Both the position numbers and the translations under genes were made by a program. A stretch of DNA of 64,000 nt. Origin: Flavobacterium galactosidilyticum (GTDB lineage: Bacteria > Bacteroidota > Bacteroidia > Flavobacteriales > Flavobacteriaceae). Position 1 is the first letter of the stretch, and each line of letters starts with the position of its first letter. The DNA is taken from positions 2,654,001-2,718,000 of the forward strand of contig NZ_CP087135.1 in NCBI RefSeq assembly GCF_020911945.1, written 5' to 3'. This document shows, one piece after another, positions 46,447-55,136 of the stretch. The notes under the pieces were generated by a model. It saw nothing but the letters and a program-made list of their open reading frames with translations. It did not search any database and was not told the origin of the DNA.

Positions 46447-47703
46447 TTAATTTTTATCAGGTCGTATAATCATTCTTAATGATTGATCTTTTGAAAAATA
46501 CGCTATCATCCAGTTGTAAAAAGTCTTTACTCGGTTGCGATAAGCGATCAATGAAATAAGGTGTATAAACAACCAAATCATCCATGCAAAAAAGCCTTTG
46601 AAGTGCATTTTAGGTTTTGGAAGATCAACGACTGCTTTATTTTTTCCGATGATTGCCATGGAACCTTTGTCATGATATTTAAACGGACGCATTTGTTTAT
46701 TATCTTTTAATAATTTAAAGTTTTGCGCTAAATTAATCCCTTGTTGAATAGCGACTTGTGCCACTTGCGGATGTCCATTAGGAAAACCTTCATCGGTGAG
46801 TTGGATACAAGTATCTCCTATCGCATATATATTTTGAGTTCCATTTACCTTATTAAAGGCGTCAGTAGCCATTCTTTTTCCACGACCGTAACTTTCTTCA
46901 GGAATTCCTTCAAACGCTTTTGCAGATACTCCTGCTGCCCAAATCAAATTTTTTGTTTGAATGGTTTCACCGTTTGAAAAATGAACCGTATCGTCAACAT
47001 AATCAACTACCATAGTGTTTAATTTCACTACTACTCCTAAATCTGTTAAGGCTTTATAAGTGTCCTCCTGAGATTCTTTGCTCATGGGTGTTAATAGAGC
47101 ATTTGAGCCGTCAACTAAATAAATATTACTTGCAGAAGTCGCTAGCTCAGGATATTCTTTAAGAAATATACTTTTTCTCATTTCGGCAAACATACCTGAA
47201 ACTTCAACTCCTGTTGGCCCTCCTCCTGCTACAACAATAGTAAGTAATTTTCTTCTTTTCCTAATATCTTTACAAATGGCCGCTTTTTCTAGATTTTTTA
47301 AGATGGTATTACGCATCTCAATAGCATCATTGAGCGTTTTCATCGGAATGGCATTTTTCTTTACGTTTTCCATGCCAAAATAACTCGTTTCAGCACCAGT
47401 AGCAAAAACCAAATGATCATAGCTTAATTCGCCATTGTTAAGAATAATTTTATTTTCTGATGGAACTACTTTAATCAATTCTCCTAAGCGAAATTGCAAG
47501 TTCTTTTTACCTGCAAAAAATTTTCGAAACGGATAACTGATACTGGATGGCTCCAAAAAGGCTGTAGCAACCTGATATATAAGTGGTGGAAAGAAATTAT
47601 AATTGTTTTTATCAACTAAAGTAACATGAATCCCTTTTTGGTTTAAAAGTTCCTTAGCAAGATTTATTCCTGCAAATCCCCCTCCAATGATTACAATTTC
47701 CAT
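46447..47703 (-). CDS. ndh: Type II NADH dehydrogenase (NDH-2)
   Basis: Non-proton-pumping NADH:quinone oxidoreductase at the inner membrane face. 418 residues with two Rossmann sites: FAD motif VIIGGGFAGINLA at the N-terminus and NADH motif VVAGGGPTGVEVSG near residue 160. IYAIGDTC and PQVAQVAIQQG form the quinone/FAD C-terminal block. The last ~50 residues (FFAWMIWLFIHLISLIAYRN, then WMIAYFSKD) are the membrane-binding hydrophobic end. A degenerate duplicate of this 3' end exists at 54855-55060. Confidence 0.93.
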   Translation of the reverse strand: MEIVIIGGGFAGINLAKELLNQKGIHVTLVDKNNYNFFPPLIYQVATAFLEPSSISYPFRKFFAGKKNLQFRLGELIKVVPSENKIILNNGELSYDHLVFATGAETSYFGMENVKKNAIPMKTLNDAIEMRNTILKNLEKAAICKDIRKRRKLLTIVVAGGGPTGVEVSGMFAEMRKSIFLKEYPELATSASNIYLVDGSNALLTPMSKESQEDTYKALTDLGVVVKLNTMVVDYVDDTVHFSNGETIQTKNLIWAAGVSAKAFEGIPEESYGRGKRMATDAFNKVNGTQNIYAIGDTCIQLTDEGFPNGHPQVAQVAIQQGINLAQNFKLLKDNKQMRPFKYHDKGSMAIIGKNKAVVDLPKPKMHFKGFFAWMIWLFIHLISLIAYRNRVKTFYNWMIAYFSKDQSLRMIIRPDKN

Positions 47704-47729
47704 AGCGTGTTTTTTTAATAATTATAGTA

Positions 47730-47737
47730 CAAAAATA
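47730..47737 (-). promoter_or_regulatory. Minus-7 element of ndh
   Basis: TATTTTTG on the minus strand, 26 bases before the ATG. The nearest TTG gives a 14-base spacer, too short for consensus. Confidence 0.4.
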
Positions 47738-47845
47738 ACCTTTATAAACTTCAAACTTTGAAAAACAAGTATTAAAAAAGGGTTAAAAGAAGTTCTGTTT
47801 TCAGCAACAACTATGTATTTTTTTTATAGTCACGCCGGTATCATA

Positions 47846-50083
47846 TTAGTAATTAACTAATAAACCCACTCCAAAACCCATATCGCTATCGTAATGAGTC
47901 CTAATACCCATGTTTTTGTTTATGATATAGCGTAAATCTGCCATATATTCCTTGTCGGTATTTACCATAAAACCTGCTCGTAATCTTTTTGAAACTGGAA
48001 TGTCTTCGCGCATTAATTGGAAACGGACATCGCCATTATGATACACTTCTGCTTGAAAAATGACTAACATTGGTAATGTATAATCAAACCCTATACTTAC
48101 TAGACTTCGGTTATCCTTAGTGTTAGACTGGTTGAATAAATTAGTTTCTTGTTGGTCCTTTCCCATTTTTCTATAGCGATAATCAAATCCAACAAATGGC
48201 ATAAACCATTGATTTTTGCCAATGTATCTGCCCATGTGAGTTTCTACTTCATAGCCGTGCATACTGTTATATCCTAAACGCCATTCTGTGCCAAAACTCC
48301 AACGTGCATTCTGCACCATTGCCATTCCATCATTACCATTGGTCGCAAAATCATTTTGAGTCATAAAATGAGTTTCATTACTTTCGGCTTGCAATTTTTT
48401 ATAAGCTGCAGCTTTGTTCGGTAAATAAGGATTCGGTTCTGAATTTTCATAACTAAATACCCGATTCATTCCAGACATCATGTGGTACAATATATGACAA
48501 TGAAAGAACCAATCACCATCTGCATTTGCAGCAAATTCGATTACATCCGTTTCCATTGGCATAATGTCTAATACATTTTTCAAAGGAGAGTATTCGCCTT
48601 GGCCGTTTAAAACTCTAAAGTCATGTCCGTGTAGGTGCATAGGATGACGCATCATAGAATTATTGTATAATGTGATGCGAACTATTTCTCCTTTTTTAAT
48701 TAAAATTTTATCCACTTCAGATAATACTTTGTTGTCCATACTCCAAACATAACGGTTCATGTTTCCCGTTAATTCAAATCTAATTTCGCGCACGGGAGCG
48801 CTCTTGTCTAGCGTAGTTTTAGTGGGCGATTTTAACATTGAATAATTCAGCGTTACAATATCGGCATTCATAGAACTCATACTGTGTTTTGAATGGTCCA
48901 TTTTCATTCCACTTTCTTGTTCCTCTCCTTTGGAAGAATTTGGAACGGATTCAGGATACATAACTATATTCATATCCATTTTTTGTAATGACATATCCAT
49001 TCCCATGTCGTTCATTGAACCATTCATGTTCATCATGCCATTCATCATCTTCATACCTTCAAAATATTTCAATTTTGGCATTGGACTGACTAATTGTTTG
49101 ATTCCTTTACCAATATAAATTGAAGTTGATTTAGTTCTGTCTTCTGGAGTTGCTAAAAACTCATAAGAAGTATTTTCAGCAGGAATAGTAACGACAACAT
49201 CGTAGGTTTCTGAAACTCCAATAATCAATCGATCTACTTCAACAGGTTCTACATCATTACCGTCGTTAGCAACTACCGTCATTTTTCCGCCAGCATAGTT
49301 TAACCAAAAATAGGATGAAGCACCACCATTCGAAATTCGTAATCGTACCTTATCTCCGGCTTTAAATTGGGACAACTGACTTTCATATTTTCCGTTGATT
49401 AAGAATTTGTCATAGTACACATCACTCACATCCATGGCTAGCATACGTTTCCATTCGTTGGTTAATTTGGTTTTAAAATGTCCTGCTTGTATCGCTTCTG
49501 TATAACTTTGAGTGGTTCCTTTTTTAATGGCAAACCAGTCAGAAGCATTATGCAATAATCGATGTACATTTTTTGGATTTAAATCGGTCCATTCGCTTAA
49601 AATTACGGGGACTTGAGGCAAGTCATCAATTCCTTTTCTAAACGTTTTATCGTCGGATTTTTTCTTTAAAATTAACGAACCATACATCCCAATTTGTTCT
49701 TGCATTCCGCTATGACTGTGGTACCAGTGCGTACCATTTTGAATAATAGGGAAACGATACGTAAAAGTTTCGCCAGGTTCAATAGGCATTTGAGTTAAGT
49801 GCGGAACCCCATCTTCTTTATTGGGTAAATATAAACCGTGCCAATGCAAAGAAGTGCTTTCTTTCAGTTGATTATGGACTACAATTTCAGCAATGTCGCC
49901 CTCAGTAAAGGTTAAAGTTGGCATTGGAATCTGACCATTTACAGCAATGGCCCTTTTCTCTTTTCCCGAAAAATTGACCAATGTATCTTTTACATAAAGA
50001 TCATAATGGACTACTCTTTGGGCTAAAAGTATATTCGAAATAAAAAGTACAAAAACAATAGTGATTATTGTATTATTTTTCAT
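47846..50083 (-). CDS. Multicopper oxidase with C-terminal outer-membrane-like barrel tail (CopA/CopB-like fusion)
   Basis: 745 residues with a signal peptide (cleavage near LLAQR, residue 22). Three cupredoxin domains with all copper motifs: SLHWHG (H80, H82), HWYHSHSG (H122, H124), RHPMHLHGHDF and FFHCHILYHMMSGM with the type 1 Cys. A Met-rich linker (about 345-400, with MNGMMNMNGSMNDMGMD and KMDHSKHSMSSM) likely binds Cu(I). The last ~150 residues, from RWSFGTEWRLGYN to GVGLLVNY, look like alternating beta strands as in CopB. The role is periplasmic Cu(I) oxidation and detoxification. Last gene of the copper operon. Confidence 0.9.
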   Translation of the reverse strand: MKNNTIITIVFVLFISNILLAQRVVHYDLYVKDTLVNFSGKEKRAIAVNGQIPMPTLTFTEGDIAEIVVHNQLKESTSLHWHGLYLPNKEDGVPHLTQMPIEPGETFTYRFPIIQNGTHWYHSHSGMQEQIGMYGSLILKKKSDDKTFRKGIDDLPQVPVILSEWTDLNPKNVHRLLHNASDWFAIKKGTTQSYTEAIQAGHFKTKLTNEWKRMLAMDVSDVYYDKFLINGKYESQLSQFKAGDKVRLRISNGGASSYFWLNYAGGKMTVVANDGNDVEPVEVDRLIIGVSETYDVVVTIPAENTSYEFLATPEDRTKSTSIYIGKGIKQLVSPMPKLKYFEGMKMMNGMMNMNGSMNDMGMDMSLQKMDMNIVMYPESVPNSSKGEEQESGMKMDHSKHSMSSMNADIVTLNYSMLKSPTKTTLDKSAPVREIRFELTGNMNRYVWSMDNKVLSEVDKILIKKGEIVRITLYNNSMMRHPMHLHGHDFRVLNGQGEYSPLKNVLDIMPMETDVIEFAANADGDWFFHCHILYHMMSGMNRVFSYENSEPNPYLPNKAAAYKKLQAESNETHFMTQNDFATNGNDGMAMVQNARWSFGTEWRLGYNSMHGYEVETHMGRYIGKNQWFMPFVGFDYRYRKMGKDQQETNLFNQSNTKDNRSLVSIGFDYTLPMLVIFQAEVYHNGDVRFQLMREDIPVSKRLRAGFMVNTDKEYMADLRYIINKNMGIRTHYDSDMGFGVGLLVNY

Positions 50084-50204
50084 TTTCTACTTTTTTAATC
50101 ATTAAATTTATTTGTTCAATTATTATTTTGGAGCAGTGATTATATCAGCTGCTATTTTTTTTACTTCTCGATCTTTAATGAGCAAAGTGGTTTTATAAAG
50201 ATAT

Positions 50205-51014
50205 TTACTTTGTCAAATTGAAAAAAGTATAATATAAATTAAAATAAAATCCCTCGGAGGAAGATCGCGTCATCGAATTGATTAATTCTTTTCTGTATCC
50301 TAAATCCAAACGTGCTTGACTATTAAAAATAAATTGAACAACTGGAACTGCATCTAAATACGATTTTCCATTTTCATTGATAGTTTGACCAACAAATTCT
50401 AACATTAGGTTAATATTCGTTTGCTTTAAACTAGTATATTTTTTTGGATACATTAATTTACCAAAAGACAAGGTGTAGTTAGTCGCAGTGCTTCCAAAAT
50501 TATCAGGAAAAATATGATTTGAAGTATTGTCAAATGCTTTTTCAAAACTTAGAGATGAACTTATTGCAAGTTTTTTAATCAATTTTGTAGCAACAATACC
50601 AGTTTCAAAACCGGTGTTGTTACCCATAATCTCAATTTGTTCTTGATTTACAGTTGAATTGTTAAAGCTGTACCGAGCAAATGCCGCCATTCGAAAATGA
50701 CTATTGATATCATCCTCAGAATAAAAGCGGTACTTTGCATAAACTCCTCCACCTTCTGCTACAAAATTGTTATCAACATTGCTCGCAAACGCTGACACTC
50801 TCAACATTAAATTCTTATTGATTCCGTAACTTACTTCAGGCATTAAATGATAATTATATGCTGAACCACTCTCTTTTTTGAAAAAGGATTGCAGCACATT
50901 TACACCTAAAGAGTTTGCAGGAACATTACTTGCTGGATCTGTAACAAGGAATAATTCCTGACTCGTCCCTTTTTGAAAAATGAAAACGATAACTACTACT
51001 AGAAATTTCTTCAT
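50205..51014 (-). CDS. Outer-membrane beta-barrel-like protein of the copper operon
   Basis: 269 residues with an N-terminal signal (MKKFLVVVIVFIFQKGTSQ). The rest alternates hydrophobic and polar residues in strands (for example LMLRVSAFASNV, GVYAKYRFYSE, QARLDLGYRKEL) and ends in aromatic YFNLYYTFFNLTK, as expected for a small porin-like barrel. I do not recognise a named family. Its start overlaps the stop of the HMA-protein gene by one base (TAATG), so it belongs to the same operon; a transport or sensing role for copper is inferred from context. Confidence 0.7.
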   Translation of the reverse strand: MKKFLVVVIVFIFQKGTSQELFLVTDPASNVPANSLGVNVLQSFFKKESGSAYNYHLMPEVSYGINKNLMLRVSAFASNVDNNFVAEGGGVYAKYRFYSEDDINSHFRMAAFARYSFNNSTVNQEQIEIMGNNTGFETGIVATKLIKKLAISSSLSFEKAFDNTSNHIFPDNFGSTATNYTLSFGKLMYPKKYTSLKQTNINLMLEFVGQTINENGKSYLDAVPVVQFIFNSQARLDLGYRKELINSMTRSSSEGFYFNLYYTFFNLTK

Positions 51015-51511
51015 TATTTTACAATTTTAATATGAAAATCCATTTCATTGTTCATGGCGTAAGTTGTGCTGTTCTTGTAGGATTTAGATAGTTTTTTAAA
51101 TTCTTTATCGGTTACATATCCTTTATCCAAAATCTGTACTTGAACTTCTTTATTCTTGCTTTCTTTACCATCCACAACAACATAAGAGTTTTTCTTTAGA
51201 GTTTCAGAATCAACTGTAACAATTAAAGAACCGATGAAGAATCCTGCTTTTTCCACTTTTTCTTTGAAGATCGAAGGAGATAACGAATTATTATCTGCTA
51301 ACGAAACAATGAAGGTGTTAGAATTTAAGTCTATTTCCACATTCTTCACTTCTGGCATTGATTTTAATTGCTTGTTAATTGCATTTGAACACATAGAGCA
51401 CGTTAGTCCGGTTGCTATAATCTCTGCTTTTGCAATTTGTGCATTACTTACCGTAGAAAGCATGACCATTAAAACTATTAAAAAGCTGTATTTTATATTT
51501 ACTATTTTCAT
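51014..51511 (-). CDS. Secreted heavy-metal-associated (HMA) domain protein
   Basis: 165 residues: signal peptide to about residue 24 (LSTVSNAQ), then an HMA domain with the metal-binding CxxC in GLTCSMCSNAINKQL (near residue 38), and a ~90-residue tail without known domain. It would bind Cu(I) or a similar ion in the periplasm as a metallochaperone. One base separates it from the thioredoxin gene upstream and it overlaps the barrel gene downstream. Confidence 0.85.
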   Translation of the reverse strand: MKIVNIKYSFLIVLMVMLSTVSNAQIAKAEIIATGLTCSMCSNAINKQLKSMPEVKNVEIDLNSNTFIVSLADNNSLSPSIFKEKVEKAGFFIGSLIVTVDSETLKKNSYVVVDGKESKNKEVQVQILDKGYVTDKEFKKLSKSYKNSTTYAMNNEMDFHIKIVK

Positions 51512-51512
51512 T

Positions 51513-51989
51513 TTATTTCTTTATTAAATTAATTATTTCTTGATCTGTTGGATTTTTCTTTATTAATATTCCTTTGCTATCAAAAAGAAATTTTGAAGGC
51601 AATTCCTCTACTCCAAAAATAAGTGCTGCTTTTGCATCAAAACCTTTTGGGTCGATTAATTGCAAAAAAGATATCTTATCTTTTTCAATAGCTTTACGCC
51701 ATTTAGTAGAATCAGTATCTATTGAAATTCCAATAATTTCAATTTTACTGGAGTCTAAATCCCCATGCATTTGCACTAACTTTTTATTGCCTACTCTGCA
51801 TGGTCCGCACCATGAAGCCCAAAAGTCTATTAGCACGTACTTACCTTTAAATTCGTTGATATTAACTTTTACATTTTTACTATTTTGCAGTTCAATTGAA
51901 GGAATTGTGTCTCCAATTTTTATTTGTGCAAATGAAGTTACACTAAAAATCAATAACGCAAAGGCGATTAGTTTTGTCCTGATATTCAT
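51513..51989 (-). CDS. TlpA/ResA-like periplasmic thioredoxin
   Basis: 158 residues from the ATG at 51987-51989. The signal peptide ends near SVTSFAQ. The thioredoxin fold follows, with FWASWCGPCRVGNK (active CxxC) and the cis-Pro region EELPSKFLF. Such proteins keep Cys pairs of periplasmic partners reduced, or take part in copper delivery; here the two HMA proteins beside it are obvious candidates. Confidence 0.9.
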   Translation of the reverse strand: MNIRTKLIAFALLIFSVTSFAQIKIGDTIPSIELQNSKNVKVNINEFKGKYVLIDFWASWCGPCRVGNKKLVQMHGDLDSSKIEIIGISIDTDSTKWRKAIEKDKISFLQLIDPKGFDAKAALIFGVEELPSKFLFDSKGILIKKNPTDQEIINLIKK

Positions 51990-52051
51990 TATAATTATCT
52001 GTTGTTTTATAAAAAACAAAGTCCAAATTTCATAAATGGACTTTGCTCCTT

Positions 52052-52915
52052 TTATTTTATTGTTTCTACCGTTTTACCACAAGTCAGCATCATCGCACCG
52101 TAATACGGATTTTTAACTGCATTTTCTTTACTCAACCAGTTCGCACCTTTTCCTTTATTTGCCATTGGACAAAACTGATAGTAGATTGGGTTTTCTGTTT
52201 TCGAAACTTTGATTAATTCGTACATATTTTTTGACAAATTGATAAATCGCTCTCTTTGGTGTGCAATATCTTTAGTGTCAGCAATGTGTTTAGCGTCTTC
52301 TTTTAAATTGGTAAAAACTTTCATCCAAACCATGTGGACATCCATTTCTAATTGATCCATTTTTACGACTTCTAAATTAGAAAGTAACATTTTAGCAATT
52401 CCTGAAGCCTTTGCTCCATCAGAATTTACCAATGCATCCTTGACTGCAAAATAGTTATCGAAAACTGCCGTAAGTTGGTTATCTTGCTGCAATTCTGTTT
52501 TTGTCATTTCCATGTGATTTCCATGATTATCATGATTCTCTGTAGTTGCAGTTGCTTTAACAGCAATTTTACTTACTCTATCATATTGGCAACAACCGTG
52601 TAATTCATTATAAACTTTGTCTGGAGCAAGAAACTTATCGCTATCGTAACCAGCTAAAGCAATACGTTTTAAAATTTCGGCTTGATTTGTTTTTTTAGCA
52701 TCATACGTTAAAGTAGCCATTTTAGTATCTTTATTCCAATCTACTGTAGCTACATTTTTTAGATTACCTGCTTTTTCTATTGTTTTTTCGCACATGCCAC
52801 AGTTACCGTAAATTTTTACGTTTTCAGTTACTGAATTTTTTATTTGTGCGTTAGAAATTGTAAAGGTTAACAACATAGTTGCTGCTACCAATATATTTGA
52901 AATTGAATATTTCAT
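52052..52915 (-). CDS. HMA domain plus DUF3347 periplasmic copper-binding protein
   Basis: 287 residues from the ATG at 52913-52915; the frame also extends upstream to a TTG inside an inverted repeat. Signal peptide to about residue 24, an HMA domain with YGNCGMCEKTIEKA, a His-rich linker (ENHDNHGNHMEM), then DUF3347 with YYQFCPMANKGKG and NPYYGAMMLTCGKTV. The last two motifs match metal-binding parts of CusB/BlaR-type copper proteins in Bacteroidota. It heads the main part of the copper operon. Confidence 0.88.
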   Translation of the reverse strand: MKYSISNILVAATMLLTFTISNAQIKNSVTENVKIYGNCGMCEKTIEKAGNLKNVATVDWNKDTKMATLTYDAKKTNQAEILKRIALAGYDSDKFLAPDKVYNELHGCCQYDRVSKIAVKATATTENHDNHGNHMEMTKTELQQDNQLTAVFDNYFAVKDALVNSDGAKASGIAKMLLSNLEVVKMDQLEMDVHMVWMKVFTNLKEDAKHIADTKDIAHQRERFINLSKNMYELIKVSKTENPIYYQFCPMANKGKGANWLSKENAVKNPYYGAMMLTCGKTVETIK

Positions 52916-52930
52916 GGTATAGGGGATTTG

Positions 52931-52956
52931 TTTCAAAAGATTAAATTCTTTTGAAA
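52931..52956. promoter_or_regulatory. 10-bp inverted repeat upstream of the HMA-DUF3347 gene
   Basis: TTTCAAAAGA (52931-52940) and TCTTTTGAAA (52947-52956), a perfect inverted repeat with a 6-base spacer, starting 16 bases before the ATG. It could be a regulator operator or an mRNA hairpin near the ribosome site. Confidence 0.45.
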
Positions 52957-53062
52957 ATGATTTAATTAAAAATTTTAATTGTAGTAATTATAAAAAAAAG
53001 CGTGCCAAACAGGACCTTATTTGCTCTATAATTTAGAAAAAATTACTGCAAAAGCAATAAAA

Positions 53063-53080
53063 TAGCCATATCTATGGCTG
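53063..53080 (-). terminator. Weak hairpin after the Cys/His-rich gene
   Basis: AGCCATA (53064-53070) pairs with TATGGCT (53073-53079). Only a short T-containing tail on the minus strand, so it may be a partial terminator within the copper operon. Confidence 0.35.
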
Positions 53081-53093
53081 TCATAAAATAAAA

Positions 53094-53462
53094 TTAGCCT
53101 ATTTTAGGAATAAGCCATAATGAAGTAAATCCAGACGAAATAAAAGTTTTTGAACTGTAAAACTTCTGTTTTTCATTTGGAAAATTAAAGAAAGTGTAAG
53201 CAAATTCGTTTTCGCTAAACAATGCTAAGCTAACTTGTACCGAAGTTGTTGTACAAGTTGAATGTCCGCATTTACCGTCGCAACCGCTATTTTTATCTGC
53301 AGCATGACTTTTCTCAGAGCACTCTTTATGTTCTTGTTTTGAAGTTGTTTCTTTTTTACAACATTCTTTTTCTGACTGAGTTCCACACGCATAAGTCGAA
53401 CTTGGCAATAGAAATAAGCCAAGCGTTAGAATTATGAGATATAGATGTAACTTTTTAGTCAT
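53094..53462 (-). CDS. Cys/His-rich secreted small protein of the copper operon
   Basis: 122 residues. The signal peptide ends at about residue 25 (LLPSSTYACG). The mature first 50 residues hold nine or ten Cys plus His (KECCKKETTSK, EHKECSEKSH, SGCDGKCGHSTC), a likely metal-binding region. A hydrophobic beta-like tail follows. No named family recognised. It precedes the HMA-DUF3347 gene by 178 bases on the same strand; a copper or other metal buffer is the natural guess. Its start is only four bases from a minus-7 element, suggesting a leaderless mRNA. Confidence 0.75.
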   Translation of the reverse strand: MTKKLHLYLIILTLGLFLLPSSTYACGTQSEKECCKKETTSKQEHKECSEKSHAADKNSGCDGKCGHSTCTTTSVQVSLALFSENEFAYTFFNFPNEKQKFYSSKTFISSGFTSLWLIPKIG

Positions 53463-53466
53463 TTGC

Positions 53467-53474
53467 CAAAGGTA
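53467..53474 (-). promoter_or_regulatory. Minus-7 element adjacent to the Cys/His-rich gene start
   Basis: TACCTTTG on the minus strand, four bases before the ATG. No TTG at standard distance. Confidence 0.45.
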
Positions 53475-53707
53475 AGCAGTAATTTTTTTAATAGGTTTAA
53501 TTTTAACATTTCATATTGATTAGAATAATTACTATTTCTTCCCTACTCTTTGAATATCAGAATGGTATTACGACGCATGTTAGTTTTTACTTTTGAATTT
53601 CATTTAGCATAAGTAAACCATAAAAACACTATCTGGCTTAATGTTTACTATTATTGTTTGGATACAAATTCAAATTCCTCTCTACCGCCATCCATAACTC
53701 GTGGATG

Positions 53708-54715
53708 CTACAAGTGTTTCATTACTTCTTTTTCTGATAAAGTAAGCTCTGATTGTTTCATTCCCTTATCTTCATAATATTTATTAGGTAAACTTTTAGA
53801 TTCAATTTTTTGCATGATATTGGGATGTACGTAATAGGATCTGCACACTTTAGGAGTGTTACCAAGCTCATCTGCTACCATTCGAATCAGCGCATTGCTG
53901 AACTTACTCTTTTTAGTTTCACCAATTGCTTCAATGGCATAAGGATATAGTTCCACTGCTAAACGACTAGCAACCCATGTTCTAAAATCTTTACTACTAA
54001 ATCCTTTACCCATGTGCGCATGTATGTATTCATTTACATCGTCACTATCTACGGCTTGAAATTGACCATCATCATTCTTATATCTAAAGATTTCATACCC
54101 CGGCAATTCTGAGGTTTTCTTAATTAATTTTGCTAATTGTACATCATCAATCTCTACATGCCGCATTTGATTGCTTTTACCTTTGTATTCAAAAACTACC
54201 TGATTTTTCTCGAAAGTAATATGTTTTCTTCTTAATGTAGTTAAACCAAAAGTTCCATTTTGATTTACATATTGTTTGTTGCCTATTCGAATACCTGTTT
54301 CGTCTAAAAGTAATATAATTAAAGCTAAAACTTTATTTTTGTTCCATTCCTTTTCAGCGATATCTTCTAAAACTTTTATCCTAAATTTTTTAAGTGATTT
54401 ACCAAAAGCTTTCATCTTAGCGAACTTCTCTTCTTGTTTGGATTTTTCAAACTCCGAGTGATAAATGTATTGTTTTCTCCCTTTTGCATCTCTCCCAATG
54501 GCTTGTATGTGTCCATCATCCCATTTGCAGATATAAACGTCGGTCCACATTGGCGGAATTATAAGTCGGCGAAACCTACTCAATAGTAATTTATCTTTGA
54601 TTTTATTGCCGTCTTCATCAAAATATTGATATCCTTTTCCTCGTTTGCGTTTGTGAATTGACATTGCTTCATCGTCAACATGTTTTATGTCAATTTTAGT
54701 TTCTATCTTTTTCAT
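53708..54715 (-). CDS. DNA topoisomerase IB (bacterial, poxvirus-like)
   Basis: 335 residues from the ATG at 54713-54715 (the frame also opens at a TTG two codons earlier). It relaxes supercoils through a 3'-phosphotyrosine. Catalytic elements visible: Arg in LDETGIRIGN near residue 140, the KGKSNQMRHV lysine strand, the FSSKDFRTWVASRL block with Lys and Arg, and the active-site Tyr in CRSYYVHPN near residue 305. Length matches the family. It appears monocistronic. Confidence 0.92.
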   Translation of the reverse strand: MKKIETKIDIKHVDDEAMSIHKRKRGKGYQYFDEDGNKIKDKLLLSRFRRLIIPPMWTDVYICKWDDGHIQAIGRDAKGRKQYIYHSEFEKSKQEEKFAKMKAFGKSLKKFRIKVLEDIAEKEWNKNKVLALIILLLDETGIRIGNKQYVNQNGTFGLTTLRRKHITFEKNQVVFEYKGKSNQMRHVEIDDVQLAKLIKKTSELPGYEIFRYKNDDGQFQAVDSDDVNEYIHAHMGKGFSSKDFRTWVASRLAVELYPYAIEAIGETKKSKFSNALIRMVADELGNTPKVCRSYYVHPNIMQKIESKSLPNKYYEDKGMKQSELTLSEKEVMKHL

Positions 54716-54854
54716 AATCAATAACTATTTAATTAATTAAAGGTACTGAATAAGGAAATTACAGAATTTTAGAATAATTAAAGAATTTTATATAATTATT
54801 GCAAGACTAGATTTACAACAGATTTTTACCTACAATTTAATAGAAAAAAAATAA

Positions 54855-55060
54855 AAAAGCCATTCCTTTATCTTATAATTTAGGATTGGCTTCAAAGTAT
54901 CATCTAAGATAGCTTAATTTTTATTAGGTCTAATAATCATTCTAGGAGATTGATTGCTTTAAAAACAGTCAATCATACATTTATAAAGTGTTTTGACTTT
55001 ATTTTGATAAGAAATCAATGAAATTGATAACTAGCCAAATCATCAGGAAAATATTATAAT
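54855..55060 (-). pseudogene. Degenerate copy of the ndh 3' end and terminator
   Basis: Read on the minus strand, this stretch aligns base for base with the last ~130 bases of ndh plus its terminator: GATGATTTGG, then ATTTCATTGAT, then AGAATGATTAT and CCTAATAAAAATTAA, against GATGATTTGG, TTTCATTGATC, AGAATGATTAT and CCTGATAAAAATTAA in ndh. The frame is broken by several stops and small indels. The hairpin that follows (about 54856-54893) is a mutated version of the one at 46389-46426. It is probably the remnant of a second ndh paralogue. Confidence 0.75.
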
Positions 55061-55065
55061 GAAAT

Positions 55066-55104
55066 AAACCATTGCATAACTTTATCAAGCTCTTGCAATG
55101 GTTT
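55066..55104 (-). terminator. Terminator of the LamG gene, copy 1 of a repeated terminator
   Basis: AAACCATTGCA (55066-55076) pairs with TGCAATGGTTT (55094-55104). The 36 bases at 55069-55104 match 56409-56444 at 32 positions. Confidence 0.7.
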
Positions 55105-55136
55105 AATTATTTAATCTTTGTTTTGTAAGCAAAAAA

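Larger units (their letters stand above)
54716..55136. other. Non-coding interval holding the ndh relic and a terminator
   Basis: 54716-54850 is AT-rich with nothing recognised. 54855-55060 is the decayed copy of the ndh 3' end. 55066-55104 is a terminator hairpin for the LamG gene. Confidence 0.7.
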
